From Nitrospira japonica (GTDB lineage: Bacteria > Nitrospirota > Nitrospiria > Nitrospirales > Nitrospiraceae): a DNA stretch of 64,000 bases. The notes below the pieces were generated by a model. It did not search any database. It had not been told where the DNA came from and saw only the letters and a list, made by a program, of their open reading frames with translations. The stretch covers positions 684,876 through 748,875 of the forward strand of contig NZ_LT828648.1 in the NCBI RefSeq assembly GCF_900169565.1, written 5' to 3'. The position numbers were made by a program, and so were the translations under genes. Shown piece by piece: positions 55,166 to 64,000 of the stretch; position 1 is the stretch's first letter; every line of letters starts with the position of its first letter.

Positions 55166-56251
55166 ATGAACTCAGACTCGATCGTACAACCAAGACCAGC
55201 CAAGAGTGCGCCGCTTTTCGGATTTTGGTATCCCGCCTGCCGCAGTTCCGAACTCGGACCCGGCATGCTGAAAGGTACCATTCTACTCGGCCTGCCCATC
55301 GTCGTATGCAAAACGGATCACGGTGTCGTGGCCGCCATGCGCGATATTTGCCCCCACCGGGGCATGCCGTTGTCGTTCGGGCGGATGCGGGGCGATTGCG
55401 TGGAGTGCGCCTACCACGGATGGCAGTTCGACCCGAAGGGTCGATGTCGGACGATTCCTGCGCTGGTCCAGGATTCCCCCGTTCAAACGGACAAGATCGG
55501 TGTCACGAACTACCCGTGCCGGGAACGGGACGGATATGTCTGGGTCTTCATCCCCGACTCTCAACGCCCGGATCAACCAATTCCTGATGTTCCGCCGCTG
55601 CCCTTGCCCTCTACGTCCTATCGGATGATCCAACTTTCCACATTGCTCGACTGTGCGATCGACGACGGCATCGTCGGCCTGATAGATCCGGCTCACGGCC
55701 CATTCGTCCATCAAAGTTCCTGGTGGCGCACCGCAGCCGAGATGCGTGAGAAGGCGAAGACCTTTGAACCGATTCCCTACGGATTCCGCATGGTGCCCCA
55801 CGCCGCCTCCATGAACAGCGCATACAAGCTGCTCAATCGGTTGTATCCCGGACCGCTCATGACGACCATCGACTTTGTATTGCCCAATCAGAGATTTGAG
55901 TTCGTCCAAATCGGAAACACCTTCATGTCGAATCGAACGACCGTGACGCCGATCTCTGATCAGCAATGCCGAATCGACTTCTGCGCAGCCTGGAACACCC
56001 TGAAATGGCTCCCTTTCGCCAAAACTCTTTTTCGCTACTTCGGCAATATGTTCTTGTCGCAGGATAAGTTGGCGATGGAACGCCAAGCGGTGGGCCTCAG
56101 ATACAAGCCGGCCATGATGCTGATCGACGACGCGGACACGCCGGCGAAGTGGTATTACAAGCTCAAGGCCGCCCACCTCGACTCTCTGCAAACCGGATTG
56201 CCGCTCGACCATCCGCTGAAAGGCCGTGTGACGCTTCGCTGGAGAAGTTGA
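55166..56251 (+). CDS. Rieske non-heme iron oxygenase
   Basis: A 361-residue oxygenase. The Rieske cluster ligands are in CPHRGMPLSFG and CAYHGWQFDPKG near residues 55-80. The mononuclear iron site is seen in LIDPAHGPFVHQS near 175, giving Asp-x2-His-x4-His. Homologous enzymes hydroxylate or demethylate rings, and the substrate is unknown. No reductase or ferredoxin is adjacent; the small Rieske protein at 31497 or another carrier could donate electrons. Its stop is 2 bp before a secreted Lon-like gene, so both are likely cotranscribed. Confidence 0.85.
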   Translation: MNSDSIVQPRPAKSAPLFGFWYPACRSSELGPGMLKGTILLGLPIVVCKTDHGVVAAMRDICPHRGMPLSFGRMRGDCVECAYHGWQFDPKGRCRTIPALVQDSPVQTDKIGVTNYPCRERDGYVWVFIPDSQRPDQPIPDVPPLPLPSTSYRMIQLSTLLDCAIDDGIVGLIDPAHGPFVHQSSWWRTAAEMREKAKTFEPIPYGFRMVPHAASMNSAYKLLNRLYPGPLMTTIDFVLPNQRFEFVQIGNTFMSNRTTVTPISDQQCRIDFCAAWNTLKWLPFAKTLFRYFGNMFLSQDKLAMERQAVGLRYKPAMMLIDDADTPAKWYYKLKAAHLDSLQTGLPLDHPLKGRVTLRWRS

Positions 56252-56253
56252 GG

Positions 56254-56916
56254 ATGTCGAGCGGTTTCCGACGCCCGAACCCGTTCCTCATGGCGTGCCT
56301 GCTCGCGCTCCTCCCTTTTTCACCGGCCCCCGCATTCGACAATCTCCACGTCGCATCCGTGCCCGCCTTGGCCGTTCTCAGCGATGGACGGACGGGAGCC
56401 GTCCACTACATCGCCCTTCAGATCTCTTCCGACCCCGGAGCGGACGGACCGGTGATTCAATTCAGCGAGATCAATTTGGGAGGCGGTTCGCTGGTCGGGG
56501 ACGACTGGAAGGCCGGCGTCCGGCAGGCCGTGCTGACCGCCTTGCGCCATCTCGGAATGGACGGACGTGATTGGGTGGTCACCGTCAAGAATCGATCCCA
56601 CAATGCCATGACCGACGGCATGAGCGCGAGCGGCGCGGTCGCAGTCGGCATCATGGCGGCCTGGCGTGGCGACGCCATACGACCCGGCGTGGCCATGACC
56701 GGCCAAATCGCGCCCAACGGCGACATTCTCGGCGTCGGCAGCGTTCCTCAGAAAGTCGAAGCGGCCGCAAGAGAGCAGTTCAACACGGTGCTCGTGCCGC
56801 GCGGACAATCCAATATGGGAGACGGGAACTTCGGCAGTCAGGCTCGGCGAGTGGCCGTCATCGAAGTGGGCACGTTGGATGAAGCCTATCACGCGATGGC
56901 CGGCCCGCGGTACTGA
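56254..56916 (+). CDS. Secreted stand-alone Lon-type (S16) protease domain
   Basis: A 220-residue exported protein with a signal peptide (FLMACLLALLPFSPAPAFD). Its main domain matches the proteolytic domain of Lon: MTDGMSASGAVAVGIMAAW holds the Ser of GPSAG. VAMTGQIAPNGDILGVG and VPQKVEAAAREQF hold the Lys. The spacing Ser to Lys is 43 residues, exactly as Ser679-Lys722 of E. coli Lon. No AAA+ domain or membrane helix is attached, so it would act outside the cytoplasm without ATP. GGAG lies about 9 bases before the ATG. Confidence 0.8.
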   Translation: MSSGFRRPNPFLMACLLALLPFSPAPAFDNLHVASVPALAVLSDGRTGAVHYIALQISSDPGADGPVIQFSEINLGGGSLVGDDWKAGVRQAVLTALRHLGMDGRDWVVTVKNRSHNAMTDGMSASGAVAVGIMAAWRGDAIRPGVAMTGQIAPNGDILGVGSVPQKVEAAAREQFNTVLVPRGQSNMGDGNFGSQARRVAVIEVGTLDEAYHAMAGPRY

Positions 56917-56921
56917 CGCGG

Positions 56922-58928
56922 CTACTCCTGCGATAACTCAACCAGAAGACTCATCGCGCGCCTGATCTGCTCGCGCGACCCCAGTAGCACCACAATATCG
57001 CCGGCCTTGAGTTTGGTCTTCATCGACGGATTGGATTGGGTGACGCCGGCTCTCGTCCATGCGATCACGGACGCTCCCGTGCGGGGACGGATGGCCAATT
57101 CATCCAGAGTTTTTCCCACGGAGGGCGCCTCCTGCTCGATCCGGCAGGTTTCAACCTCCGCATCGGTAAGCGTGCCACCCCTCAGGTGATGGGCCAGCTC
57201 GGGCAACTCGCTGCGCCGCAACAGGGCATAACCCTCCCGCCTGATCTGCTCGGCCTTTCGAGTCACGAACTCCTGCGGCATGTCATAGGTGCGCAGAACG
57301 AGCGCAAAGATCTCGATGGATGTTTCGAATTCCTCCGGCACGACGTCGTCGGCTCCCAGCTGATGGAGTTCCTCGAGCTCCCGCAAGTAGCGCGTGCGGA
57401 CGACCACGTGCAGTTTGGGATTGAGCCCCTTGGCCACTTGAACGGTCCGCCGGGTGACAAACGGATCCGAGATGGCGACGACCAGCACTTTGGCGTCTTC
57501 GATCTTCATGTGACGCAAGACATTCGCGTTCGTAGCGTCGCCGTAGTACACCGGGACGCCATGTTGTGCCTCCCGTCTGACCGTGTCGCCGTCCAGATCC
57601 AACGCGACGTGTGGAATCTCCGTTTCACTCAGAACGCGCGCCAGATTCCGCCCGTTGAGCCCGTACCCGACGATAATGACGTGGTCTTTGATTCGGATGT
57701 GCTTGCCTTCCGTTTGCAGCGCATGCGCCGTGGTGCGAGTGGGAAACCAATGCCGCAGCCGTTGCATCGCCTCGACGCGCCGCGCCATCGACGGAGACCA
57801 CTCCATTAAGAAGGGCGTGATGATCATGGACAGCACCGAGACCGCCAGGAACACCTGGTAGGGATCTCCCCGCAACAATCCGCTCTCCTGTCCCTGTTGG
57901 GCCAGCAAAAAGCTGAACTCCCCCACCTGCGCCAACGCCACCCCGACCATCAGCGCCGAACGGGGTGGCGCCTGCACCGCCAGCGCGGCGAGCGCTCCGG
58001 TCATGAACTTCACCACCAGGATGGCCGCCAGCAGTCCGGCCACCACCAAGGGATGTTCGATCAACACGCGCCAGTTCATGAGGATGCCGATGGAGACGAA
58101 AAACAGGCTGTTGAAACTATCGCGGAACGGGAGCACCTCCGCCATGGCCTGATGACTGTACTCGGACTCCGAGATGACGAGGCCGGCGATGAAGGCGCCG
58201 AGGGCCAGGGAAAGGCCGCCCAAGGAGGTCAGCCAAGCGATGCCCAGGCAGAGCACGATGACCGTGAGCAGGAACAACTCCCGACTCCGGCTCCTGACGA
58301 TATGCTCCAACAGTTTCGGGACGGCATACCAGGCGGCGGCCACGACCAAACCGACCACGACCGCGGACTTCCCCAGCGTCGTGAGAATCGTGAGTCCGGC
58401 TCCCTCGGCATGGCTGGCGAGGATGGGCGTCAACAGCATCATCGGCACGACCGCGAGGTCCTGAAAAATCAGAATGCCGATCGTGGCGCGCCCATGGATC
58501 GAATCGCTGTCGCCGCGATTTGCCAGGGTCTTCAGGACGATAGCCGTGCTGCTCAGGGAGATCATGAAACCCCAGAAAACCCCCTCCTGCCATCCGAGGC
58601 CGGTCGGCAGGATGGCCAGACACGCCACGACCAACACCCCGCCGACTTGAATGGGCGCCGCCACCAGCAGCAGCCGTTTCAAGGACGCGAGCTGCACCAA
58701 TGAGAACTCGATCCCGATGGTGAAGAGAAGCAGAACGACGCCGATCTCGGCCAGAACCTGGACCGTGCCCACGTCCGAGATGAGGTTCAACCCGTGAGGC
58801 CCGATCAGCGCCCCTGCGACGAGGAATCCGGCGATCGACGGAAGCCTGAATTGATGAAACACGAACACGACGGCGATCGAGACCGAAAAAATGACCAGCA
58901 GATTGCCCAGCACTCCATAATCTGTCAT
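56922..58928 (-). CDS. CPA2-type cation/proton antiporter with TrkA domains (KefB/C-like)
   Basis: A 668-residue membrane protein. Residues about 5-385 form a 12-13 helix Na+/H+ exchanger core (LLVIFSVSIAVVFVFHQFRL; EIGVVLLLFTIGIEFSL). A TrkA-N domain follows (IVGYGLNGRNLARVLSE; near 420) with NAD-type binding loop, then a TrkA-C domain (IRPRTGASVIAW; LKAGDIVVLLG). It is typical of potassium efflux proteins regulated by glutathione or nucleotides. The ATG at 58928 is preferred over 58970, whose extra residues are not membrane-like. Confidence 0.9.
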   Translation of the reverse strand: MTDYGVLGNLLVIFSVSIAVVFVFHQFRLPSIAGFLVAGALIGPHGLNLISDVGTVQVLAEIGVVLLLFTIGIEFSLVQLASLKRLLLVAAPIQVGGVLVVACLAILPTGLGWQEGVFWGFMISLSSTAIVLKTLANRGDSDSIHGRATIGILIFQDLAVVPMMLLTPILASHAEGAGLTILTTLGKSAVVVGLVVAAAWYAVPKLLEHIVRSRSRELFLLTVIVLCLGIAWLTSLGGLSLALGAFIAGLVISESEYSHQAMAEVLPFRDSFNSLFFVSIGILMNWRVLIEHPLVVAGLLAAILVVKFMTGALAALAVQAPPRSALMVGVALAQVGEFSFLLAQQGQESGLLRGDPYQVFLAVSVLSMIITPFLMEWSPSMARRVEAMQRLRHWFPTRTTAHALQTEGKHIRIKDHVIIVGYGLNGRNLARVLSETEIPHVALDLDGDTVRREAQHGVPVYYGDATNANVLRHMKIEDAKVLVVAISDPFVTRRTVQVAKGLNPKLHVVVRTRYLRELEELHQLGADDVVPEEFETSIEIFALVLRTYDMPQEFVTRKAEQIRREGYALLRRSELPELAHHLRGGTLTDAEVETCRIEQEAPSVGKTLDELAIRPRTGASVIAWTRAGVTQSNPSMKTKLKAGDIVVLLGSREQIRRAMSLLVELSQE

Positions 58929-58992
58929 ATGGACTCCGAACCAATAATGACGCGGAGGATACCGCAGCATGGCCCCAGGGACAAGGCAAAGC

Positions 58993-59022
58993 TTGTTCCG
59001 GCTGCAGCCGTTTTTGTAGAGT
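58993..59022 (+). promoter_or_regulatory. Weak promoter abutting the HAD gene start
   Basis: TTGTTC and TAGAGT at 18-base spacing. The GTG start at 59029 lies seven bases after the -10 box, again suggesting a leaderless mRNA. The hexamers are poor matches. Confidence 0.35.
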
Positions 59023-59028
59023 GCCCGG

Positions 59029-59733
59029 GTGACACCGGACGCGCGTCAGGCGATCGGCGCCATCATTTTCGACTTCAACGGGGTGCTCGCGGACGACGAG
59101 ACGCCTCACGTCCTATGCTTTCAGCAGGCATTGGCGGAGTTCGGCCTGTCGTTGACGGTGGAGGACTATTACGGCACGTACCTCGGCATGGACGAGCGGA
59201 CCTGCACCGCAACGCTGCTGCGGGCCAGCGGCGACGCCGGCGACCGACGCCTGCTCGACCGTATCATCGCCAGGAAGGCCCAACTCTTCGCGCTCCGAAC
59301 CGCCGACGATCAGCTTCCGCTGTTCCCCGGAGCGGCCGACTTCGTGAAGGCGGCCCGATCCGGATACCGGCTGGCCGTCGCGTCGGGGGGCCGGCGTCAC
59401 CAGATCGACCGAGCCATCCACGGAACCGCGATCGAGGAAATCTTCGACGTCATCGTCGCGGCGGACGACTGTCCGATCGGAAAGCCCGATCCCGCCATTT
59501 ATCGCATGACGCTCGCTCGCCTCAACGACGGAGCACGGACGCCTTCCCTGTCCGCCTCGAACTGTCTGGTGATCGAAGATTCCCTTGCCGGAATCCGATC
59601 GGCCCGACAAGCCGGCATGAAGGTTCTCGCCGTGGCGTCGACCTATCCCGCAGAAAGGCTACGAGAAGCCGATGGAGTCCTGGCCGGCTTCGTGGGTCTG
59701 ACTCCGGAAGAAGCGGTCCGCATGGTCGCCTAA
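59029..59733 (+). CDS. HAD-superfamily phosphatase (beta-phosphoglucomutase-like)
   Basis: A 234-residue HAD hydrolase. Motif I is IIFDFNGVLADDE (nucleophile Asp; the second acid is Asn). Motif II appears as RLAVASGGRR and motif III/IV as GKPDPAIY with IEDSLAGIRSARQAGM. A helical cap sits between I and II. The family includes sugar-phosphate phosphatases and phosphoglucomutases; substrate cannot be told. The start GTG at 59029 has no ribosome-binding site but fits a leaderless promoter. Confidence 0.82.
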   Translation: MTPDARQAIGAIIFDFNGVLADDETPHVLCFQQALAEFGLSLTVEDYYGTYLGMDERTCTATLLRASGDAGDRRLLDRIIARKAQLFALRTADDQLPLFPGAADFVKAARSGYRLAVASGGRRHQIDRAIHGTAIEEIFDVIVAADDCPIGKPDPAIYRMTLARLNDGARTPSLSASNCLVIEDSLAGIRSARQAGMKVLAVASTYPAERLREADGVLAGFVGLTPEEAVRMVA

Positions 59734-59913
59734 ATCGGTCGGCACGGCCTTGCACGTCCGTCCCAATCGCACGGCTCCGCCACGACCCCCTCGAAAGGTG
59801 AATAGACGCTGCGCGCACGGGTGGAATAGCTTGTCGGCACGATGATGGATCGTGTGAATCGACGATCCGTACAGGCCACGCTGATAATCTTTACAAATTC
59901 AGGGAGGTGCTTT

Positions 59914-60495
59914 ATGAGGCCACGCGATGTGTACCGGGTCGTGGCGACCTTGGCAATGATTTGGACGGCGATGCCCGCGCTGTCGAATGCCTCTGAACAG
60001 GCCGACGTCGATCTCGGCACCATGTGGAGTTGTCCGCTCCCGGATGGAACGGTCCTCTACACCAACAAGGACAGGAAGAACAAGGACGGTTGCACGCCGA
60101 TGTCATTGAAGCCCCTCTCGGTCGTCCCGTCTCTGGACGCGATGCCGACCTATCGTCCCCCGGTCGCCTCCGCCCCTCAATATGACATTCCCGCGATCGA
60201 TCGGGGCGCCGGCCCGTCGGGATCCGCGGCTGCGCCTGATTGGGCCAAGGACTGGCACGCCAGCGTGACCTCATCCGGATCGGTGCAGGCGGAAGTCTGC
60301 TCCATATATAGCGAATGGCTTCAACTGAATCAGAAGTCGCGCGGAGGATTTTATTTCGGCTCCGATCCGTCCTACGGCGGGGATGTCTCAGCCCAAAACC
60401 AGCGGGGACCGAGCTACTCGTTCTACGACAATGCTCGTTATCATACCCTGGCCCGGATCTTCGGCACGGGATTCGTTCCGGTCGGCTGCCTCTAA
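59914..60495 (+). CDS. Secreted protein of unknown function
   Basis: A 193-residue exported protein. The signal peptide covers MRPRDVYRVVATLAMIWTAM, cleaved near NASE. An N-terminal module (WSCPLPDGTVLYTNKDRK, then GCTPMSLKPLSVVP) resembles the short cysteine module seen in DUF4124-like proteins. A Pro-rich linker and a C-terminal domain with SGSVQAEVCSIYSEWLQLNQ follow. GGGAGG precedes the ATG at 59914. Family otherwise unrecognised. Confidence 0.6.
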   Translation: MRPRDVYRVVATLAMIWTAMPALSNASEQADVDLGTMWSCPLPDGTVLYTNKDRKNKDGCTPMSLKPLSVVPSLDAMPTYRPPVASAPQYDIPAIDRGAGPSGSAAAPDWAKDWHASVTSSGSVQAEVCSIYSEWLQLNQKSRGGFYFGSDPSYGGDVSAQNQRGPSYSFYDNARYHTLARIFGTGFVPVGCL

Positions 60496-60588
60496 CGATT
60501 CTATTGAAGTAGCCGGCTCAATTGCCTGATCGTCGCCGGCTCGGAATGCGTCTGAAACGCCCGGGCCGGCCCCTGAATTCCCTACCCG

Positions 60589-61611
60589 TCAGACCTTGTA
60601 AAACTCCCGATACCATTGTACGAAACGTGGCACGCCGACTTCGATCGGAGTCGCAGGCTTGAAGCCGACGTCTCGAGCGAGGTCGTCAATGTCCGCATAC
60701 GTCGCCGGAACATCACCCGGCTGCAGCGGCAGCAGCCGCTTCTCGGCCTTCTTCCCCACGGCTTCTTCGAGCACTTCGATGAACCGCAGCAGCTCCACCG
60801 GTTGATGATTGCCGATGTTGTAAACCCGCGCCGGAGCAGAACTGGTTCCGGGGTCCGGAGTGTCGCCTGACCATTGGGGATTCGACTCCGCCGGGCGATC
60901 GAGCGTCCGCACCACCCCTTCGACGATGTCGTCGACGTAGGTGAAGTCGCGGCGCATCTTTCCCTGATTGAAGACGTCGATCGGTTGCCCTTCCAGGATG
61001 GCTTTCGTGAAAATGAACAGCGCCATGTCGGGTCGTCCCCAGGGTCCATAGACGGTGAAAAACCGAAGCCCGGTACAGGGCATGCCATACAGATGCGCGT
61101 AGGAATGGGCCATCAATTCGTTGGCCTTTTTGCTGACCGCGTAGAGCGAGACCGGGTGGTCGACATTGTCGTGGATGGAAAAGGGCATGTGGGTATTGCC
61201 GCCGTAGACGGAGCTCGACGAGGCATAGACGAGGTGTTCGACCTTGGCATGCCGGCAGCCTTCGAGCACGTTGAGGAACCCTTCGATGTTGCTGTCGGTA
61301 TAGGCATGGGGATTGATCAGGGAGTATCGGACGCCGGCCTGCGCCGCAAGATGAACGACCCGCTTGATCGGGTGCTCGGCGAACAACTCCTTCATGCCCA
61401 ATCGATTAGCCAAATCGAGCTTGACGAACTGGAACCCCTCCAACGGGGTCAACTGGGCCAAGCGGGCCTGCTTGAGCCGAACATCATAGTAATCGTTGAC
61501 GTTGTCGAGGCCGATCACGGAATCGCCCCGTGCGATCAACCGCTTGACGACGTGAAACCCGATGAATCCGGCGGCTCCCGTCACGAGAATCGCTCTGTTC
61601 GAGTCACCCAT
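60589..61611 (-). CDS. UDP-glucuronate 4-epimerase (NAD-dependent SDR)
   Basis: A 340-residue extended SDR epimerase. The Rossmann loop is [17 protein letters not shown] and the catalytic Ser/Tyr-Lys are in [16 protein letters not shown] and [40 protein letters not shown] is characteristic of the UDP-glucuronate epimerase group. With ugd it would give UDP-galacturonate for polysaccharide or LPS. The start at 61611 ([15 protein letters not shown]) is clear. Its upstream neighbour overlaps slightly. Confidence 0.9.
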   Translation of the reverse strand: MGDSNRAILVTGAAGFIGFHVVKRLIARGDSVIGLDNVNDYYDVRLKQARLAQLTPLEGFQFVKLDLANRLGMKELFAEHPIKRVVHLAAQAGVRYSLINPHAYTDSNIEGFLNVLEGCRHAKVEHLVYASSSSVYGGNTHMPFSIHDNVDHPVSLYAVSKKANELMAHSYAHLYGMPCTGLRFFTVYGPWGRPDMALFIFTKAILEGQPIDVFNQGKMRRDFTYVDDIVEGVVRTLDRPAESNPQWSGDTPDPGTSSAPARVYNIGNHQPVELLRFIEVLEEAVGKKAEKRLLPLQPGDVPATYADIDDLARDVGFKPATPIEVGVPRFVQWYREFYKV

Positions 61612-61645
61612 GCGCCATCCTCTCCCCGGCTGTCGACTCCGGCCG

Positions 61646-63274
61646 CTACGTCCGCCGTCCCGTCTTCGCAAAAGACGGTTCTCCGAACACCGCCGTATAT
61701 AGGGCCATCGGCTCGAGGCTTGATCCGGTCGACTGGACGTCGATCGTTCCGTCCTGCGTCAGACGATACCGGTCGAATGCCTGGGCGTAATGATATCCGC
61801 AACCCAGAGGAGAGAGAAATTCTTTCAGATTTTGCGGAGGCTCCCAATGTGCCGTGAGCAGCGCCGTTCTCGCGGGATTTCTCCGGCTGAACATGAAGGA
61901 CAGATGATCGGGGTACCAGTCGGCGCCTCCCGTGGCGTAGGAGATGAAGGTCTTCGCCCGCGCCGCTTCGCAGATCGCGGCCAGATAGGCATTGGTCAGG
62001 TAGCCGTTCTCGCCCACTTCGAGCCACTGACCCGGATGGGACAGGGCCGCGTGCGCGGCATGGCTCCGAAGCTCGAGCAGTTGCTGCTGCGACGCGAACA
62101 CGAGCGGAATCGGTCCGTACTGGTCCACCAGACGAGCGAGGACATTTTCGTTCAGTGCGGAACGTCCGTCGTTGGTCGGGCCGCTGTCGGCGTGCACCAG
62201 GACGTTGTAGCCTCGGTCGCTGATCAAATAACAGTTGCGCGGCATCCCGAGGTCGCACGGATCTTCTCCGTAAAACGGAACGGAAACGACGGCCCCTCCT
62301 TCGAACGACCAGGCCTCGCCGTGGGCCAACTCGACGACGTGAGCGAACCCCAACTCCCGAAGCAACGATTGGTAGTCATAGAAAAACCGTTTGCGGTTGC
62401 GCCGGCTCGGCACGATGATGGGCGTTTCCTTTGGAACGTGCAGGAGCGTGCGAGGGTCCACATGGTCGTCATGGTCGTGAGTCAGAAACACGGCGGCGGG
62501 CTTGGGCAGCAGCGCACCCCACGGAGACGGCACGGACGATTCCGCATACCAAGGCAACAGCCACGGGTCGAAGAGGAGGACCTGTTCCTGTTGCCGATAC
62601 AATAAGGCGGCATGGCCGAGGTGGACCGTGTCCTGATCCTGCACGGCGTCGAACCACCGCTGTCGCACCACGGACTGGGGCGAACTGGCAAGACATTCGT
62701 ATTGATGCAACGCCTCCATCAATCGAATGAGCACGACCTGCGCCTCCCGCGGTGAGGTCGTGACCACCGTCTTGACTTCCTCCACTTGTCGCGTACCGTC
62801 CAGCATGCCCAGGACCTTTCCGATCACGGGACCGAGTGGACGCTGGTCGAAGCCGATCGGAATGGCCTGGCGCTTCACGGAATGAAAGATCCGCAGCCCC
62901 CCGTTGGTCACCGTGGAGGACCGGGCCGGATCGTTCGGGAAATCCCAGTGAAAGCTCCCGTCGGGCTTGCGCCCGCAGGCGATATGCCGCTGCAGGTACG
63001 GCCGCGCGGCGACGAGTTCCGCATAGGCGTCCTCCAATCGCCGGCGACGAGCCGGATCGTCCAGGGGGGCCCGTTTGGAGAATACGTCGCTGATGGCGGT
63101 ATCGATGGAGCTGGCCAGCAGGCCATGGGCTTCGTGAAGGCTCGCAATGACGTCGGGGGCCGCGCCGCCGACGAAGGGAAAAGGACCGGGTGCTTCGCCG
63201 CTTTCCAATTGAACCCACACCCACGGCACCAGGCGAAGATATTGCTGCCTTGGATAATGGTCCCAGATCTTCAT
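61646..63274 (-). CDS. MBL-fold metallo-hydrolase with N-terminal extension
   Basis: A 542-residue protein. The first 230 residues include a helical region with no family I recognise ([20 protein letters not shown]). The remainder is a UlaG-like metallo-beta-lactamase domain. The metal motif is HxHxDH in [19 protein letters not shown] near residue 285. HADSGPTND and a later His in the C-terminal half may finish the site. Function is unknown. The downstream epimerase gene begins 34 bp after its stop. ATG at 63283 is an alternative start. Confidence 0.7.
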   Translation of the reverse strand: MKIWDHYPRQQYLRLVPWVWVQLESGEAPGPFPFVGGAAPDVIASLHEAHGLLASSIDTAISDVFSKRAPLDDPARRRRLEDAYAELVAARPYLQRHIACGRKPDGSFHWDFPNDPARSSTVTNGGLRIFHSVKRQAIPIGFDQRPLGPVIGKVLGMLDGTRQVEEVKTVVTTSPREAQVVLIRLMEALHQYECLASSPQSVVRQRWFDAVQDQDTVHLGHAALLYRQQEQVLLFDPWLLPWYAESSVPSPWGALLPKPAAVFLTHDHDDHVDPRTLLHVPKETPIIVPSRRNRKRFFYDYQSLLRELGFAHVVELAHGEAWSFEGGAVVSVPFYGEDPCDLGMPRNCYLISDRGYNVLVHADSGPTNDGRSALNENVLARLVDQYGPIPLVFASQQQLLELRSHAAHAALSHPGQWLEVGENGYLTNAYLAAICEAARAKTFISYATGGADWYPDHLSFMFSRRNPARTALLTAHWEPPQNLKEFLSPLGCGYHYAQAFDRYRLTQDGTIDVQSTGSSLEPMALYTAVFGEPSFAKTGRRT

Positions 63275-63337
63275 GGATGCCATGTGCGGAGCGGCAGGGA
63301 TACAGACGAACCGACCTGCCTCGGCAGGCCGCTTCCG

Positions 63338-63775
63338 TCAGTCATGGCTGACCCATCGCAGCCTGCTGATGGTCGGCTCGTACAGCGCTTGGATGACGTT
63401 GCCGTCGGGATCGGAGAAGTAAAATGAGTAGCTGCCGTCCCGGTGCTGCTTCGGCTCCTTGGCGATGGCTCCCCCCAATGACACGATCTTCGGCGCCACC
63501 GCGGCATACATGCGATCGACCGCTTGGGGACTCTCCACGATCACGCCCAGATGATCCAACAGCTGCCGGGTCGCCGCGGCATAGGCCTGGAGCTCCCCCG
63601 GACTGATTTGATGCAATGCCAAGTTGTCCGCCCCCGAACTGAAATACACGTTGTCGGCATCCGGCTCCCACACCACGCTCATCCCCAACACTTGTTCATA
63701 AAACGCCCGGGAGCGTTTCAAGTTGGTGACGCGGAGCGCCACATGCCGTAAGCCACGATGCGCGGGAACATCCAT
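63338..63775 (-). CDS. VOC-family (glyoxalase/bleomycin resistance fold) protein
   Basis: A 145-residue protein with the vicinal oxygen chelate fold. GLRHVALRVTNLKRSRAFYE and VLGMSVVWEPDADNVYF form the first beta-alpha-beta unit, and FYFSDPDGNVIQALYEP the second. His and Glu ligands are partly visible. The family ranges from glyoxalase I to dioxygenases, and the substrate is unknown. The start at 63775 is an ATG within a longer open frame. Confidence 0.82.
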   Translation of the reverse strand: MDVPAHRGLRHVALRVTNLKRSRAFYEQVLGMSVVWEPDADNVYFSSGADNLALHQISPGELQAYAAATRQLLDHLGVIVESPQAVDRMYAAVAPKIVSLGGAIAKEPKQHRDGSYSFYFSDPDGNVIQALYEPTISRLRWVSHD

Positions 63776-63919
63776 ACCGGTCTCGCTGCCCGTTATACTA
63801 GGTAACACCCGCTCCGCCGTCAATTCGATTTTCGCGTTTGCTGATCCGCTGCGAACGGCCGGATGGCTGTGCTACGATGCGTGCATCAGTCATCCCAATT
63901 CATGAAGGAGAATTGCATA

Positions 63920-64000
63920 ATGTGGGGCTCGCTTTCGCTGCTGATCGCCGCCATCGTCTTGGGTCTGCCTCCCGCAATCCGTGCCGCCGACGCAGTGCCG
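63920..64000 (+). CDS. Exported protein, partial at window end
   Basis: The last 81 bases encode 27 residues of a signal peptide (MWGSLSLLIAAIVLGLPPAI, then RAADAVP), running off the window. GGAG lies about 9 bases before the ATG. The function cannot be judged from this part. Confidence 0.6.
   Translation, partial: MWGSLSLLIAAIVLGLPPAIRAADAVP

Noticed and set aside
1-64000. Mobile elements, prophage, CRISPR arrays, rRNA genes
   Set aside because: No transposase, integrase, repeat-spacer array or rRNA sequence is visible; only one tRNA was found.

Overview
This 64 kb window is gene-dense, GC-rich chromosomal DNA of a free-living Gram-negative-type bacterium. Core genes such as cysS, polA, mutS, pnp, infB and nusA are all present and intact. 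The most likely source is Nitrospira or a close relative in the Nitrospirota. I base this on gene order (ihfA-merR-tRNA-Pro-surE; rimP-nusA-infB-ylxP-rbfA-truB-rpsO-pnp-M16 peptidase), the citramalate route to isoleucine, a secreted cupredoxin and many secreted proteins of unknown family. The genus is inferred, not proven. I see no IS element, prophage, CRISPR array or integrase.

Layout. 1-4.6 kb: a co-directional minus-strand run (ihfA, merR-type regulator, tRNA-Pro, surE, DedA protein, cysS, rlmB). 4.7-12.5 kb: an aspartate-family operon (aminotransferase, hom, thrC, a phosphoglycerate-mutase-like gene where thrB would be expected, lysC, cimA). 12.8-18.7 kb: plus-strand pdxJ, nnrDE, tsaE, lapA-like and mutS, closed by a strong terminator. 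18.8-20.4 kb: two secreted proteins of unknown function and a possible 57-residue small protein. 20.4-30.2 kb: the translation and RNA-processing operon from rimP to the M16 peptidase. 30.2-35.9 kb: class IV aminotransferase, chagasin-like inhibitor, small Rieske protein, DUF192 protein, ferredoxin, cupredoxin and a membrane-fused spermidine synthase-like protein.

36.1-47.8 kb is the most unusual part. After ugd comes a minus-strand array of five neighbouring HEAT-repeat genes. It is preceded by a secreted protein and an alkaline-phosphatase-superfamily protein whose catalytic residues appear to be lost. Nearby are an alpha/beta-hydrolase-like protein whose nucleophile position is not serine and several small exported proteins. 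47.8-64 kb: polA (proofreading residues absent), nth, rpsU overlapped by a formiminotransferase-cyclodeaminase gene, a TusA/DsrE2 sulfur-carrier pair, a Rieske oxygenase coupled to a secreted stand-alone Lon-type protease domain, a KefB-type antiporter, a UDP-glucuronate 4-epimerase, an MBL-fold protein and a VOC protein.

How genes connect. lysC, hom, thrC and the mutase-like gene would make threonine, while cimA feeds isoleucine from pyruvate. ugd and the epimerase would together make UDP-galacturonate. The rimP-to-pnp block joins ribosome maturation, translation initiation and mRNA turnover. The best candidates for an undescribed system are the HEAT array with its pseudophosphatase neighbour and the Rieske oxygenase/secreted Lon-domain pair. 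Two promoters place the -10 box six bases before a start codon, suggesting leaderless mRNAs. Three genes start directly downstream of same-strand terminators.
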